Source: Glaciecola sp.
Lineage (GTDB): Bacteria > Pseudomonadota > Gammaproteobacteria > Enterobacterales > Alteromonadaceae
Reading direction: 5' to 3'
Length of the DNA stretch: 64,000 nt
Assembly: GCA_029246415.1 (NCBI GenBank)
Contig: JAQWNF010000038.1
Location: 1 to 64,000, forward strand
Shown: positions 35,581-44,695 of the stretch, one piece after another
How positions within the stretch are numbered: the stretch's first letter is position 1
Layout of the letters: each line of letters opens with the position of its first letter
Position numbers and translations under genes: made by a program
Notes under the pieces: generated by a model
The model's input: the letters and a program-made list of their open reading frames with translations, nothing else
Told to the model about the DNA's origin: nothing
The model's database searches: none

Positions 35581-36812
35581 AATGTCACTCTGATGTTGAG
35601 ATTGAGTAGATGGCGGTCATAATCAATCGCTAAGCGATTAGATTGACGTTGTTCAAATTGATAACCGAGTTGTAAGGTAAGCCAACGACGAAAATCATAA
35701 TCAAGCTTAGTTGACATTCCCGATACATCATCAATTCGAGTAAGAAAGCCGTCCGTATTACCTTCGTAAGTGTTAGTGCCATATTGAAGATTTAACTCTG
35801 AACGCAACCGCTCCAACCAAGAGTGTCGCCAAGTTAAGGCAAGTGAACGATTATCAATAAAGTTGCCTTCCCCATTGGTCTCAAAGGTATCTCGTGCTGT
35901 GCTCAAACGAAAAAAGGTGCGATCCATAGGGGTCCAATCCACACCAACATTCCAATCTGAACCACTAAAGTCAGGACGTAGGGGCGAATCAAAGTTCTTT
36001 TGTTGTATTCCTATTTTAGCAAAGCCTGACGTGTTTCTCGTGGAATTCCAACGCACACCAACTAATGCACTATTCGCTATACTATCCAAAGGATTAGTTA
36101 TATCTTGAGCAAAGTCATACGTGATATCTGTGCTACGAAGTTCAATTAATGCATCTGTTGCTGGGGCAATTCGATAATAAAAAGTGCCACCGACGCCCAA
36201 AAAGTTACGATCTCGGATCAAATAATTAGGGGTGTTGACATCATAATCTAGACTGGTGTGATTAATATTAAGTTCTAAGCGGCCTGTCGCCTTCTCTGCT
36301 CCATAAAAATAAATCCCATCGATTTGCGTTTGTACGTACTCATCGGGCGTTGCCAATTGATTTCCAGAACCGATAGAAAATACAGTACCACGGGCATCAT
36401 GACCGAGTTCATAAGCTGAGGATAATTCAAAACGATGACGTTCATTAGCGTATAAATCAAACTGAGCAGAAATAAAATGGTCGGTATAATTATCAATTTC
36501 ACTACTGTAATAGTGTCCATCAGCTAAACGGTAACCCAATTGAAAACGGTTACCATCATATTCATTCACCAAGATCAACTCTGGCGTAATGACACGCACC
36601 CAACCATCCACATCACCCTCAGGTGCACGTAGTACATTTGAATCATAATAATGATCAAAATTGAGTATTGGAAACAAGTCAAAGCCACCTAGCTCTAATG
36701 CGCCTCCCTTTATTGGTTCATATTCACGCGCTTGCACATGACTTACCATCATTAGCGCACAACATGAATACAATAACAGCGTAAAATGCTTATAAACACA
36801 CATCGTCGACAT
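35577..36812 (-). CDS. Outer-membrane beta-barrel protein of the EPS locus
   Basis: 411 aa. A signal peptide ends at MVSHVQA. The mature chain alternates hydrophobic and polar residues through many amphipathic strands (for example RFELSSAYELG, SGFAKIGIQQKNF, RLRSELNLQYGTNTY, WLTLQLGYQFEQRQ). It ends on a hydrophobic residue pattern, LLNLNIRVTL, as outer-membrane barrels do. It resembles the outer-membrane proteins (VpsM/BBP2-like) coded beside short Wza proteins. It is first in the five-gene operon barrel-exporter-kinase-phosphatase-VpsP-like. AAGGAAGGA precedes the ATG. A role as the export pore is inferred. Confidence 0.8.
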   Translation of the reverse strand: MSTMCVYKHFTLLLYSCCALMMVSHVQAREYEPIKGGALELGGFDLFPILNFDHYYDSNVLRAPEGDVDGWVRVITPELILVNEYDGNRFQLGYRLADGHYYSSEIDNYTDHFISAQFDLYANERHRFELSSAYELGHDARGTVFSIGSGNQLATPDEYVQTQIDGIYFYGAEKATGRLELNINHTSLDYDVNTPNYLIRDRNFLGVGGTFYYRIAPATDALIELRSTDITYDFAQDITNPLDSIANSALVGVRWNSTRNTSGFAKIGIQQKNFDSPLRPDFSGSDWNVGVDWTPMDRTFFRLSTARDTFETNGEGNFIDNRSLALTWRHSWLERLRSELNLQYGTNTYEGNTDGFLTRIDDVSGMSTKLDYDFRRWLTLQLGYQFEQRQSNRLAIDYDRHLLNLNIRVTL

Positions 36813-36903
36813 CGACTATCCTTCCTTGGAAAATTAATTACAATCGTACTAACTTAATATAGACCATGCTTTTAAAAACGCATTGATTTACATGATTAAA
36901 TTT

Positions 36904-38286
36904 TTAACTTTTGTTATCACGCTTAATCACAATTCGTTTTGCATCTACGACTGCGCGTTTGATCATAACCGGTGCAGATATCTGAAATAGATCGCCATTG
37001 ACACCGACTAATGTTGATTTAACGCCACAATCTTTTGCTATCGCACTGTGTCGCTGCAAATGCGGAGCTTCTCCATGAACGGGTATACTAATTTTAGGTT
37101 GTACCCAACGGTACATACTTCTAAGCTCTTGTTCATTAGGGTGGCCAGATGCATGTATTGGTAACACACTATCTTGAGCTTGCACTACTTGTATCTGACG
37201 CTGGGTAAATAACTTTACTAATTGCGCAATCTGCTGCTCATTACCGGGAATCACAATCGTACTAAAGATGATCGTATCTTGAGGTGTCAGTGAAATGTCG
37301 CGGTGAGTATCTTTAGCTAGTTGATTTAGCGCAGCTCTTGGCTCACCTTGAGATCCAGTTGCCACTATTAACACTTCTTCTTCAGGTAAATAACCTACAT
37401 GCCTAGGATCGATCAATTGACAATCCTCGGGCCAGTAGCCTGTGCGCCGAGCAATACCAATCATATTAACCAGTGAACGCCCAAACACTGCCATCCTTCG
37501 TTGTGTCTTTTGCGCTACACGCGCAATCGTAATTAAACGAGCAATATTTGAAGCAAAGCACGCAACGACTACGCGCTTCGGTGCACTATTGATATAGTGA
37601 TATAAACCTGCCTCACAGGCACTTTCGGATACCGAGTTACCATGCTTTAATGCATTGGTTGAATCACACACCATAGCATCAATATCTTGGCTTGCGAGAT
37701 GTTTAAAATAATCATAATTCACCCCTTCCCCTACAACGGGTTTAGAGTCTAATTTCCAATCACCAGTATGAAATACCTTGCCAACAGGTGTCGAAATAAC
37801 CAGTCCACAAGGCTCAGGTAACGAATGAGTAATGGGCAACCACTTTACGTTAAAAGGACCAATTTGAAATTCATCTAAAGGCTTAATTTCAATAATTTCT
37901 ACCAAATGACCGAAATCGAACTCACTGAGTTTGCGCCGCAGTACTTCGGCAGTAAATTTAGTTGTATAAATAGGTTGGCGAAAACGCTGCCATAAAAAAG
38001 GTATAGCACCGACATGGTCTTCGTGAGCATGGGTAATAATAATGCCGCACAGTAAATCTTTGCGCTCTACAATAAAGCTAGGATCAGCTGCGACTAATTC
38101 ATGTCGTTTAACGAATTCAGCATAGTCGTCTTGTGGATTAAGTGGAGTATTAAAAGTTAAACCACAATCAACCATTAACCAGCGACTAGCATGTCCATAC
38201 AAGTTCAGGTTCATTCCAATTTCGCCACAACCTCCAAGTGGTAAAAACCATAACTGTTGTATATCGGGTGTTAGCGAATGTGAAAT
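36904..38286 (-). CDS. RNase J-like metallo-beta-lactamase-fold hydrolase with probable ATT start
   Basis: 460 aa if begun at the ATT at 38286; 436 if begun at the ATG at 38214. The metal site is ITHAHEDHVGAIPFL (HxHxDH), with later HTGDWKLDSKP, SGHPNEQELR and IPVHGE, as in RNase J and related beta-CASP nucleases. The C-terminal extension of true RNase J is missing. The conserved first strand LWFLPLGGCGEIGMNLNLYG lies upstream of the ATG. Between it and the TGA of the preceding same-frame gene there is no ATG, GTG or TTG. GAGGTGA sits with its GAGG six bases before the ATT. It is coupled to the HAD-like gene. Confidence 0.78.
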   Translation of the reverse strand: MSHSLTPDIQQLWFLPLGGCGEIGMNLNLYGHASRWLMVDCGLTFNTPLNPQDDYAEFVKRHELVAADPSFIVERKDLLCGIIITHAHEDHVGAIPFLWQRFRQPIYTTKFTAEVLRRKLSEFDFGHLVEIIEIKPLDEFQIGPFNVKWLPITHSLPEPCGLVISTPVGKVFHTGDWKLDSKPVVGEGVNYDYFKHLASQDIDAMVCDSTNALKHGNSVSESACEAGLYHYINSAPKRVVVACFASNIARLITIARVAQKTQRRMAVFGRSLVNMIGIARRTGYWPEDCQLIDPRHVGYLPEEEVLIVATGSQGEPRAALNQLAKDTHRDISLTPQDTIIFSTIVIPGNEQQIAQLVKLFTQRQIQVVQAQDSVLPIHASGHPNEQELRSMYRWVQPKISIPVHGEAPHLQRHSAIAKDCGVKSTLVGVNGDLFQISAPVMIKRAVVDAKRIVIKRDNKS

Positions 38287-38289
38287 ACC

Positions 38290-38958
38290 TCACCTCATAG
38301 TTGGTAAATTAATTATGTTTTTTATTATATCATTCATGTCATTTAAAATCGTAAAATCATCTGTCAGCCCATGTCCATTAAACAAAATAGATTTTATTTG
38401 CGGTGAAGAATATAATGCAGGATTAGTTCGATGATGATGTGGATTTTGTACCACGAACAACTCTAGCAGAGGTTTTGCAAATTGCACTTCAAGTAGCTCT
38501 TTATTGAAAAAAGAATCGTGCAGACATACTTCACTTTTACTGAGAATAGACTTAAACCAGTGCAGCGGGATTTTGGCTGATGCTAATACTTGATGGACAA
38601 TAGAGTGAGGTTCCATTGCAGCGATTAAAACAGGCACATCATGCTTGTGGGCTAACTGCAATAATGGTTCAACACCTGGTTTAATATATAATGAATTACG
38701 GCTAAATAAACGCTCAAAAAAAGAATTTTTTGCAGTGTAAATAAATTGGGGAGAATGGATTTCTAAACCACCATTAATCTCATTATAGTAATCTACTTTT
38801 GCACTGCTATCGGGGATATGGCGTAACGAATCAAAAGAAGACAAGTCCCATTCCCAAGGAACGCCACACTCTACAAAAGCCTCATTATAAGCGCGGAGTT
38901 GTAGTTCAGTGGTATCAGATAAGACTGATAAATCCTCAATAATGATACCTGTAGTCAT
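38290..38958 (-). CDS. HAD-like protein with degenerate catalytic motif
   Basis: 222 aa. The general layout is that of CbbY-type HAD phosphatases: a first strand IIIEDLSVLSDT, a helical cap, then GVEPLLQLAHKHDVPVLIAAMEPHSIVHQVLA and a late strand ILFNGHGLTDDF. The nucleophile motif DxDGxL reads EDLSVL, so the first Asp is Glu, the second is Leu and Gly is Ser. Phosphatase activity is therefore doubtful. The stop TGA lies inside the ribosome site of the downstream RNase J-like gene, in the same reading frame, so the two are translationally linked. GGGTGA precedes its ATG. Confidence 0.65.
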   Translation of the reverse strand: MTTGIIIEDLSVLSDTTELQLRAYNEAFVECGVPWEWDLSSFDSLRHIPDSSAKVDYYNEINGGLEIHSPQFIYTAKNSFFERLFSRNSLYIKPGVEPLLQLAHKHDVPVLIAAMEPHSIVHQVLASAKIPLHWFKSILSKSEVCLHDSFFNKELLEVQFAKPLLELFVVQNPHHHRTNPALYSSPQIKSILFNGHGLTDDFTILNDMNDIIKNIINLPTMR

Positions 38959-39182
38959 GACTGCTCACCCATATTATTGTTTCATTTAATTATAGAATAG
39001 AATGTGCGGTTTATATGAAGTAATATACCTTTCGTATTGTAAGTATTTACGACTATCGTTGTAACTCGGACCATCAAAGCGCTTTTATCATATTTGTTCT
39101 AATCTTTTACGAAGATAATGATAAATATGATCACATGGCAACATTTAATTAGACTTAAGAATTACAAATATACTTTAAACTT

Positions 39183-39914
39183 ATGAATATACTTTTGCTT
39201 CTTTTTATCGCTCACTGTTTAGCTGATTTTTATCTGCAAAAGCATAGTTGGATCATGGATAAAGTCGCCAACCATGAGCGCTCAATTGGTCTATTTTACC
39301 ATGTCCTTACACATGTTTTTTTGACCGGCTTTACCCTTTTCACTATATTTTCATTTACATTTTCTTGGACTTGGTTAGCCTTACTTGCGGTCATTATTAT
39401 TAGCCACTATGCAATTGATATATGGAAAACTTATCAAACATTTAAGTTAACATATTATCTGGTAGACCAGCTTTCACATTTACTTATTTTATGTGCAGTA
39501 AGCTATTGGATCACGTCAGCCTATCCAGATATCAATGGGTTATTTAGTGCATATGAATCTATCTTAATCTGGACTGCGGGTTTGATTTTTATTGCTAATC
39601 CTATGGCTATCACGGTCATGGTCACCATTATGCCGCTGCGACAAACATTACATGAACAAGACAATAGCATCTCGGCAACACCGTCCAAAGACGGTCACCA
39701 TATGGGAATAATCGAACGCTTATTAGTGATGACATGTGTCGCAAGTGGGTTTGTTGTTATTCCTGGATTGCTATTTTTTGGCAAACTTTACTATCGTTTA
39801 CAAGAAGATATGCTTAAAGAAAATGTCTTGCATCGACGTTATGTTGTGTTGGGCTCAAGCGTCAGTTTTATTAGTGCTATCTGCGTAGGTCTGATGATTC
39901 AGTTGTTTGGTTAG
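39183..39914 (+). CDS. DUF3307 membrane protein
   Basis: 243 aa. The start LLLLFIAHCLADFYLQKHSWI carries the His/Asp/Gln pattern of the DUF3307 family. About six membrane spans follow, with histidines at LFYHVLTHVFL and ISHYAIDIWK that are also typical. The second half (IMPLRQTLHEQDNS onward) is a cytosolic loop and two more spans. Function of the family is unknown. It is monocistronic, with no clear ribosome site before the ATG. The 225-bp upstream gap holds a 9-bp inverted repeat (39087-39095 with 39123-39131). Confidence 0.75.
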   Translation: MNILLLLFIAHCLADFYLQKHSWIMDKVANHERSIGLFYHVLTHVFLTGFTLFTIFSFTFSWTWLALLAVIIISHYAIDIWKTYQTFKLTYYLVDQLSHLLILCAVSYWITSAYPDINGLFSAYESILIWTAGLIFIANPMAITVMVTIMPLRQTLHEQDNSISATPSKDGHHMGIIERLLVMTCVASGFVVIPGLLFFGKLYYRLQEDMLKENVLHRRYVVLGSSVSFISAICVGLMIQLFG

Positions 39915-39944
39915 TTTTAGGTTGTTAATTTCAAGATGAAAAAA

Positions 39945-40694
39945 CTATGGTTTGGTCAGGTGCTTTTCCCATAGCTTGGCTTCTTTCATAAATGCATAAA
40001 ATGCATCTATCGTTGCCAAAATAAAACCTCGCTTGCCGTTCAAGATACGCCCCTGCAATATATATTTTTGAAAAAATGTTAAGGGTAAAACCAACGTTAA
40101 TTTGATTAAACTTGGGCGCTTGTTACTAGCAAATTTTTCCTCTGCACGCAGTGAAGAATACAAATTATTTTTGGTAATTAGCGCATCGATTCGGTTATAG
40201 CCATAATGCGTGAATGCGATATCCGTGCGTACCTCCTTCCCCTCCACAAAAGCAGTTTCATGAACTTTTTGGTTCACATCAAAATGCGCCTTTTGGCGGC
40301 GGTATAGTCTAAGATGATTGCCTTTTCTCATCCATTTTGCAGGTAGTTGATCCATAAAAATATCATTGCGAATGAAGCGTAACGCATCTACATTTTCTTG
40401 CACTATTGTGTCTTTAATAATGCCAATACATTCGCTGGTTAGTTCTTCATCTGCATCTAAATTAAGTACCCAATCACATGTGCATTGGGTCAATGCAAAC
40501 TGTTTTTGTCCAGCATAACCCAACCAAGGTTGATGTATGACTGTGGCACCTGCGGCCTTGGCTAATTCTACCGTATTATCAGTACTTCCAGAGTCGATAA
40601 CTAGCACTTGGGCAAAGTCTTTGACGCTGCGCAAAACACGCTCAATATTTTGTGCTTCATCTTGTGCAACAATAAATACGCTAACCGGGATCAT
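39945..40694 (-). CDS. Family 2 glycosyltransferase (WaaE/LgtF-like)
   Basis: 249 aa from the ATG at 40694 (TAAGG six bases upstream); a TTG two codons earlier is less likely. The GT-A fold is clear: PVSVFIVAQDEAQNIERVL, VIDSGSTDNTVELAKAAGATV, then the DxD-type NLDADEELT that binds nucleotide-sugar and metal. The C-terminal part (KWMRKGNHLRLYRRQKAHFD, VHETAFVEG, FTHYGYNRI) fits the WaaE/KdtX/LgtF group, which adds a sugar to the lipopolysaccharide inner core. It follows the SMP-30-like gene at 44 bp on the same strand. Confidence 0.85.
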   Translation of the reverse strand: MIPVSVFIVAQDEAQNIERVLRSVKDFAQVLVIDSGSTDNTVELAKAAGATVIHQPWLGYAGQKQFALTQCTCDWVLNLDADEELTSECIGIIKDTIVQENVDALRFIRNDIFMDQLPAKWMRKGNHLRLYRRQKAHFDVNQKVHETAFVEGKEVRTDIAFTHYGYNRIDALITKNNLYSSLRAEEKFASNKRPSLIKLTLVLPLTFFQKYILQGRILNGKRGFILATIDAFYAFMKEAKLWEKHLTKP

Positions 40695-40738
40695 TAACAA
40701 CCTTAGGATAAATTATGGAGCGGCGAGTATAGCAAAAC

Positions 40739-41836
40739 TCAATCAAATGACAACTCGCCAAATGGCAACACTGCAAGGTGTGATTGGCGTAATGAAGCGA
40801 CATATAGCTTATTTCTAAATGGCAGGGCTGCGGTAATTGAAGTATAAGCTGTTGCCGTTTGTAAGTTATAAGTAACATTGGCCTCAGCATCTAATGCGAT
40901 GACCATGCCATATTCTGTTGAAGGGGCAAACCAACTCGCAGGTATGCCGCCTAACAATTTTCTAATAAACGCATAAGGTGCTAATTTTTCTACTAATGGA
41001 TCGCGTAAATTAATCAAACCAACCCAAAATATACCATCCGGATCGCGATAGATGTTATCTGGCATCCCAGGTAAACCATCAATAAATACGTTATGTGATC
41101 CTGCGTTGTCACCACTCAACCAGTATTGCAAAATTCTGGCTTTACCCGTTTCATTGATCAATAAAAAGTCTTCTTGAGCAGACAATGCAACGCCGTTAGC
41201 AAAAAATAACCCACTGATTACCGATGTCACAGAATCCGATTCAGGATGATAGGCAAACACTCCACCTGTCATACTTGTTTCAATAAAATCATAAACAAAA
41301 TTATCCATGGTGAAGCGTTGCGAGGCATTCGAAAAGTAAACAGTGCCATCTTTTGCGACGGCTAAATGATCTATAAATTGGAGTTTTTGTCCGTTGTAAT
41401 GAGTGGCTAAAATGGTGATCCGTCCTTGAAAGTCAATTTTAAGCAGTCCACGCAGCGCATCAGCAACATATAAATTACCGTCCTCATCAAATCGCAATCC
41501 CAGTGGCCTTCCTTGGGTATTATTGACGAGCGTCACACTACTTGTCACATCCTCAGCCCGTGGATCAAAATACACAATATCACCATTTTCAAATGCTGTG
41601 TATATCATGCCACTGGTCGGATGCAATGCCATGTCTTCAGGACCAACACCCACATTTTCTAATAGAGGTTTAAGTCCAGATAATCGCATATTTTTAGCAT
41701 ACGCTCCGCTTAAATTTTGCGGAGGATCGGGCTGCCAAACCCGTGGCTCTAGATCGGAATTAACATATAAGGCACCTATCAGGATTAAGCAGAATCCCAC
41801 ACAGCAATAAACCAGTTGTGCTAGCAAGCCATTCAT
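40739..41836 (-). CDS. SMP-30/strictosidine-synthase-like beta-propeller protein
   Basis: 365 aa. One N-terminal membrane span (LVYCCVGFCLILIGALYV) anchors a periplasmic six-bladed propeller. Blades are marked by GPEDMALHPTSGMIYTAFENGDI, RPLGLRFDEDGNLYVADALRGLLKID, DHLAVAKDGTVYFSNAS, FFANGVALSAQEDFLLINETGKARI and GMPDNIYRDPDGIFWVGL. The layout is that of the APMAP/strictosidine-synthase branch, whose bacterial members are thought to be lactonases or esterases; substrate unknown. GGGAG lies before the ATG. It is co-directional with the downstream glycosyltransferase (44 bp). Confidence 0.8.
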   Translation of the reverse strand: MNGLLAQLVYCCVGFCLILIGALYVNSDLEPRVWQPDPPQNLSGAYAKNMRLSGLKPLLENVGVGPEDMALHPTSGMIYTAFENGDIVYFDPRAEDVTSSVTLVNNTQGRPLGLRFDEDGNLYVADALRGLLKIDFQGRITILATHYNGQKLQFIDHLAVAKDGTVYFSNASQRFTMDNFVYDFIETSMTGGVFAYHPESDSVTSVISGLFFANGVALSAQEDFLLINETGKARILQYWLSGDNAGSHNVFIDGLPGMPDNIYRDPDGIFWVGLINLRDPLVEKLAPYAFIRKLLGGIPASWFAPSTEYGMVIALDAEANVTYNLQTATAYTSITAALPFRNKLYVASLRQSHLAVLPFGELSFD

Positions 41837-41956
41837 TGCAAACTCCCTAATGTAAGTTATCTGTTTAACAAATAATAATCCTGAGAGCAGAATGAAGCAA
41901 CCTAAGGTATAGTTTAATGAATATTACTAAGCCAAATTGGTACAAGGAATGACATC

Positions 41957-43006
41957 ATGACAAATATAATGGATTCAATATTATTAATACTGCCGTTATT
42001 AATCACCTTGAGTGCTGTGGTAATAACATTGGTCTTGGCTCACAAGATCCTACTCAACGAACAAAACTTAACGAAAGATAATCAATTATCGCGCAAACTC
42101 ATTTTGTTATTGTTGTATGTGCTGAGTTTTTTAGCTGTAAGTTTAGCTCTGCCCGTCGCGGAGAGTACGCGTAATCAAGTCATCGGCTTATTTGGTATTG
42201 TGCTATCCGGTGTCATTGCTTTTTCTTCAACCTCGATTGTCAGTAACATTATGGCGGGAATTGTACTGCGCTTTACCAAACCGTTTAAAACGGGGGATTT
42301 TATTCGGGTTGATCAGTATTTTGGGCGAGTAACCGAAAAAGGCTTGTTCGATACGGAAATCCAAACAGAACAGCGAGAATTAGTTGCGTTTACCAATAGT
42401 TTTTTAACTTCGAATCCAATTACCGTAACCAGAACATCTGGCACGATTTTATCCGCAAACTTATCAATTGGTTATGATCATCATCACGACAAAATCACAC
42501 AATTGTTAATCACAGCAGCGAATAACTGCCAGTTAGAAGAGCCATTTGTGCAAATCATCGAACTTGGTAATTATAGTATTTCGTATCGAGTATCGGGGTT
42601 ATTAACCGAAGTGAAAAGTATGATCTCATCACGTTCGCGTTTATATGCGAATATTTTAGATACCATGCATCAAGCGAATGTAGAAATCATGTCGCCCAAC
42701 TTTATGAATACCCGCAATATTGCCGATGCTCCACCGGCTATTCCTAAGGACACCGAAGCGCCAGCCAAACACATACAAAAACATGCCGATCCAAGTACAG
42801 AATCGACGCCTGAAGATATGATTTTTGATAAAGCAGAAGAAGCCGAACAAAAAGAGCGTTCGAGTACCGAATTAAGTGAAGATATTAAAGCGTTAAATGA
42901 ACAACTGAAAAGTGCCAAGGATGGACAAAAAAATCAGCTTGAGTTACAAATAGCTCATAAAAAAGTACAATTACAACTACTTGAAGCCAAGCCGATCCAA
43001 GAATAA
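41957..43006 (+). CDS. MscS-like mechanosensitive channel with coiled-coil tail
   Basis: 349 aa. Membrane spans come at about 8-28, 47-67 and 75-95. The pore-lining helix region (FGIVLSGVIAFSSTSIVSNIMAGIVLRF) runs into the MscS beta domain (KPFKTGDFIRVDQYFGRVTEKGLFDTEIQT). After the alpha/beta domain comes an unusual acidic, Lys/Glu-rich tail of about 95 residues from 255 on, likely coiled coil at the end (ELSEDIKALNEQLKSAKDGQ). Such channels release solutes on osmotic downshock. AAGGA lies eight bases before the ATG. Convergent with the Hsp20 gene (18 bp). Confidence 0.85.
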   Translation: MTNIMDSILLILPLLITLSAVVITLVLAHKILLNEQNLTKDNQLSRKLILLLLYVLSFLAVSLALPVAESTRNQVIGLFGIVLSGVIAFSSTSIVSNIMAGIVLRFTKPFKTGDFIRVDQYFGRVTEKGLFDTEIQTEQRELVAFTNSFLTSNPITVTRTSGTILSANLSIGYDHHHDKITQLLITAANNCQLEEPFVQIIELGNYSISYRVSGLLTEVKSMISSRSRLYANILDTMHQANVEIMSPNFMNTRNIADAPPAIPKDTEAPAKHIQKHADPSTESTPEDMIFDKAEEAEQKERSSTELSEDIKALNEQLKSAKDGQKNQLELQIAHKKVQLQLLEAKPIQE

Positions 43007-43024
43007 TAACTGCGAATCAAGCAC

Positions 43025-43522
43025 TTAGTCGTTAATATCTATTTTACGCTGCGCTTTGATGGATTTTTCGGATTTAGGTAAGGATAAATGTAATATTCCC
43101 TTTTTAAACTCGGCTTTAATGTGGTCTTGATCAACCGTTGATGGCAAAGAAAAACTGCGTTTAAAATAACCATATTGACGTTCCATTAAGTGATATTCAT
43201 CTTTCTTATCATCTTCTTTTTCTATTTTTTTCTCACCGCTGATCGTCAATACATTATCAGAGATACTCAGGTTAATGTCTTTAGTTTCAAGACCAGGTAA
43301 TTCAGCGGTGATTTGATACCCTTTGTCATCTTCTTTGACATCAACATTAGGATTTAAATTTAATTCAGTGGTCTTAAATGGTTTCTCGGTCATGGCATGA
43401 AATGGCCAATGGCTTCTGAAGTTATCAAACATTTTATCAAAATGATCCCATGACATATCTGTGGGCATCAAGCTAGTGTGTTTAATCGGTCCTACCGGCT
43501 GTTTTTTGGGTGTAATAGACAT
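43025..43522 (-). CDS. Small heat-shock protein, Hsp20/alpha-crystallin family
   Basis: 165 aa from the ATG at 43522 (MSITPKKQPVGP); the open frame extends 23 codons upstream but those residues are unlike the family. The alpha-crystallin domain spans about 55-155: NPNVDVKEDDKGYQITAELPGLETKDINLSISDNVLTISGEKK, the FKRSFSLPSTVD strand and AEFKKGILHLSLPK with the conserved GxLxLxLPK. It is an ATP-independent holdase. A sigma-32 type promoter was looked for upstream but none is convincing. Confidence 0.92.
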   Translation of the reverse strand: MSITPKKQPVGPIKHTSLMPTDMSWDHFDKMFDNFRSHWPFHAMTEKPFKTTELNLNPNVDVKEDDKGYQITAELPGLETKDINLSISDNVLTISGEKKIEKEDDKKDEYHLMERQYGYFKRSFSLPSTVDQDHIKAEFKKGILHLSLPKSEKSIKAQRKIDIND

Positions 43523-43671
43523 GTTTGTTTTTCCAAATAGAGTTAAAGGAAAAAGAATATTACCGAAAAACATTTGGAAATAAATTAGCAATTCTGCTTA
43601 GTCAAATGTGGCTAACCACAATAATATTTAGGATCTAGATATGTAATGAGGAAATAGGGAGAGATGGTTAA

Positions 43672-43748
<77 letters not shown>

Positions 43749-43761
43749 ACCGAAGTTGTGC

Positions 43762-43790
43762 ATTATATTGAACTAGCTTGGTTTTGCCAG
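43762..43790 (-). promoter_or_regulatory. Promoter of tRNA-Pro
   Basis: On the minus strand CTGGCA (-35) and perfect TATAAT (-10) are separated by 17 bp. The -10 lies 13 bp ahead of the mature tRNA 5' end. Confidence 0.6.
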
Positions 43791-43798
43791 TGTTTTCT

Positions 43799-44695
43799 TT
43801 ATTTATTTGCTAGTTTGTCTGATAGTGTATCGGTGAGTTTATTCAGTAACTGATAGCACGCAAGTGCTTGATCTAGCTGTGCAACACAATCAATTAATAC
43901 ATCTTGCATGAAGAAAACTCTTCCTGATGCCTTACCTAATAACGTGATATTTTTAAAAGCGGCTTGTGCACGAGTCGCCATCGCTAGGCTTTCTTCAAAA
44001 AACTCAGGGCTCATAATGGGAAACCCTGCTTTAATTTCATCTTCGACATGCAGTAATATAGAGTTTTCAGCAGCAACAATTCCCATAGAAACTAGTTCTG
44101 CGGCAATAGACTGCCACGAGCAGTTCTGCGTATATTGGTTGATGATGACTTCAACAGTACACGCATAAGGAGCATAATGTATTTGTCTCAGGTTTGGATA
44201 TAACGTCACCCGAAATGCATCACATTGAGGATCATTCACATCGATATAATTGTTGTCACTTAAAAACGGTTGCGCAAACGTAAAATGAAATAATCGAGTC
44301 GAACGGATCGTTGGTTTAAATGTACTTTGCGGATCTTGTCCACATGCTTTAAATAACAAAGCGCTTGGACTAGTCCAGCATACATGATCCACCCGCTCAA
44401 TATTATGCCCTTTAAGCTCAACATGAGTAATGGCCCCATCCGATAACTTAAATTGCTTCACCGTGGTTTGTAAGTGGATCTCCACTCCCAAATTGATAGC
44501 TTGTTTATGTAATAACGCTATCCAATACCCGATTCCGCGATTAATTTTAGGATACATGTTCATTGCCTTAGACATACCTTGAGTTTGGTTCGCAAAAGCC
44601 AATAGCATATCTAATCGAGGATCTTTTTTTAGTGTAGACATTAGCTTACTGTCACCTAAAATCACTCGTGATAAGCCAAAGTACCTGCAAACAAA
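43799..44695 (-). pseudogene. 5'-truncated FAD-dependent (amine-oxidase-like) oxidoreductase
   Basis: The open frame runs from a stop at 44696-44698 down to the TAA at 43799; a GTG at 44665 would give 288 aa. Recognisable parts are the middle and C-terminal regions of an amine-oxidase-type flavoprotein. They include SKAMNMYPKINRGIGYWIALLHKQAINLGVEI, the HVCWTSPSALLF strand and ITLLGKASGRVFFMQDVLIDCVAQLDQA near the end. The N-terminal GxGxxG FAD-binding Rossmann motif, which must precede these, is absent. Homologous-looking sequence stops near 44680, where the oppositely oriented truncated gene begins. It is probably a deletion remnant and not functional. Confidence 0.7.

Noticed and set aside
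39087-39131. Inverted repeat upstream of the DUF3307 gene as an operator or small RNA
   Set aside because: A 9-bp AT-only stem with a 27-nt gap is expected by chance in this AT-rich spacer; no promoter or terminator supports an RNA gene.
43522-43591. Longer Hsp20 start 23 codons upstream
   Set aside because: The extra residues are hydrophobic and unlike the family; MSITPKKQ is the natural start.
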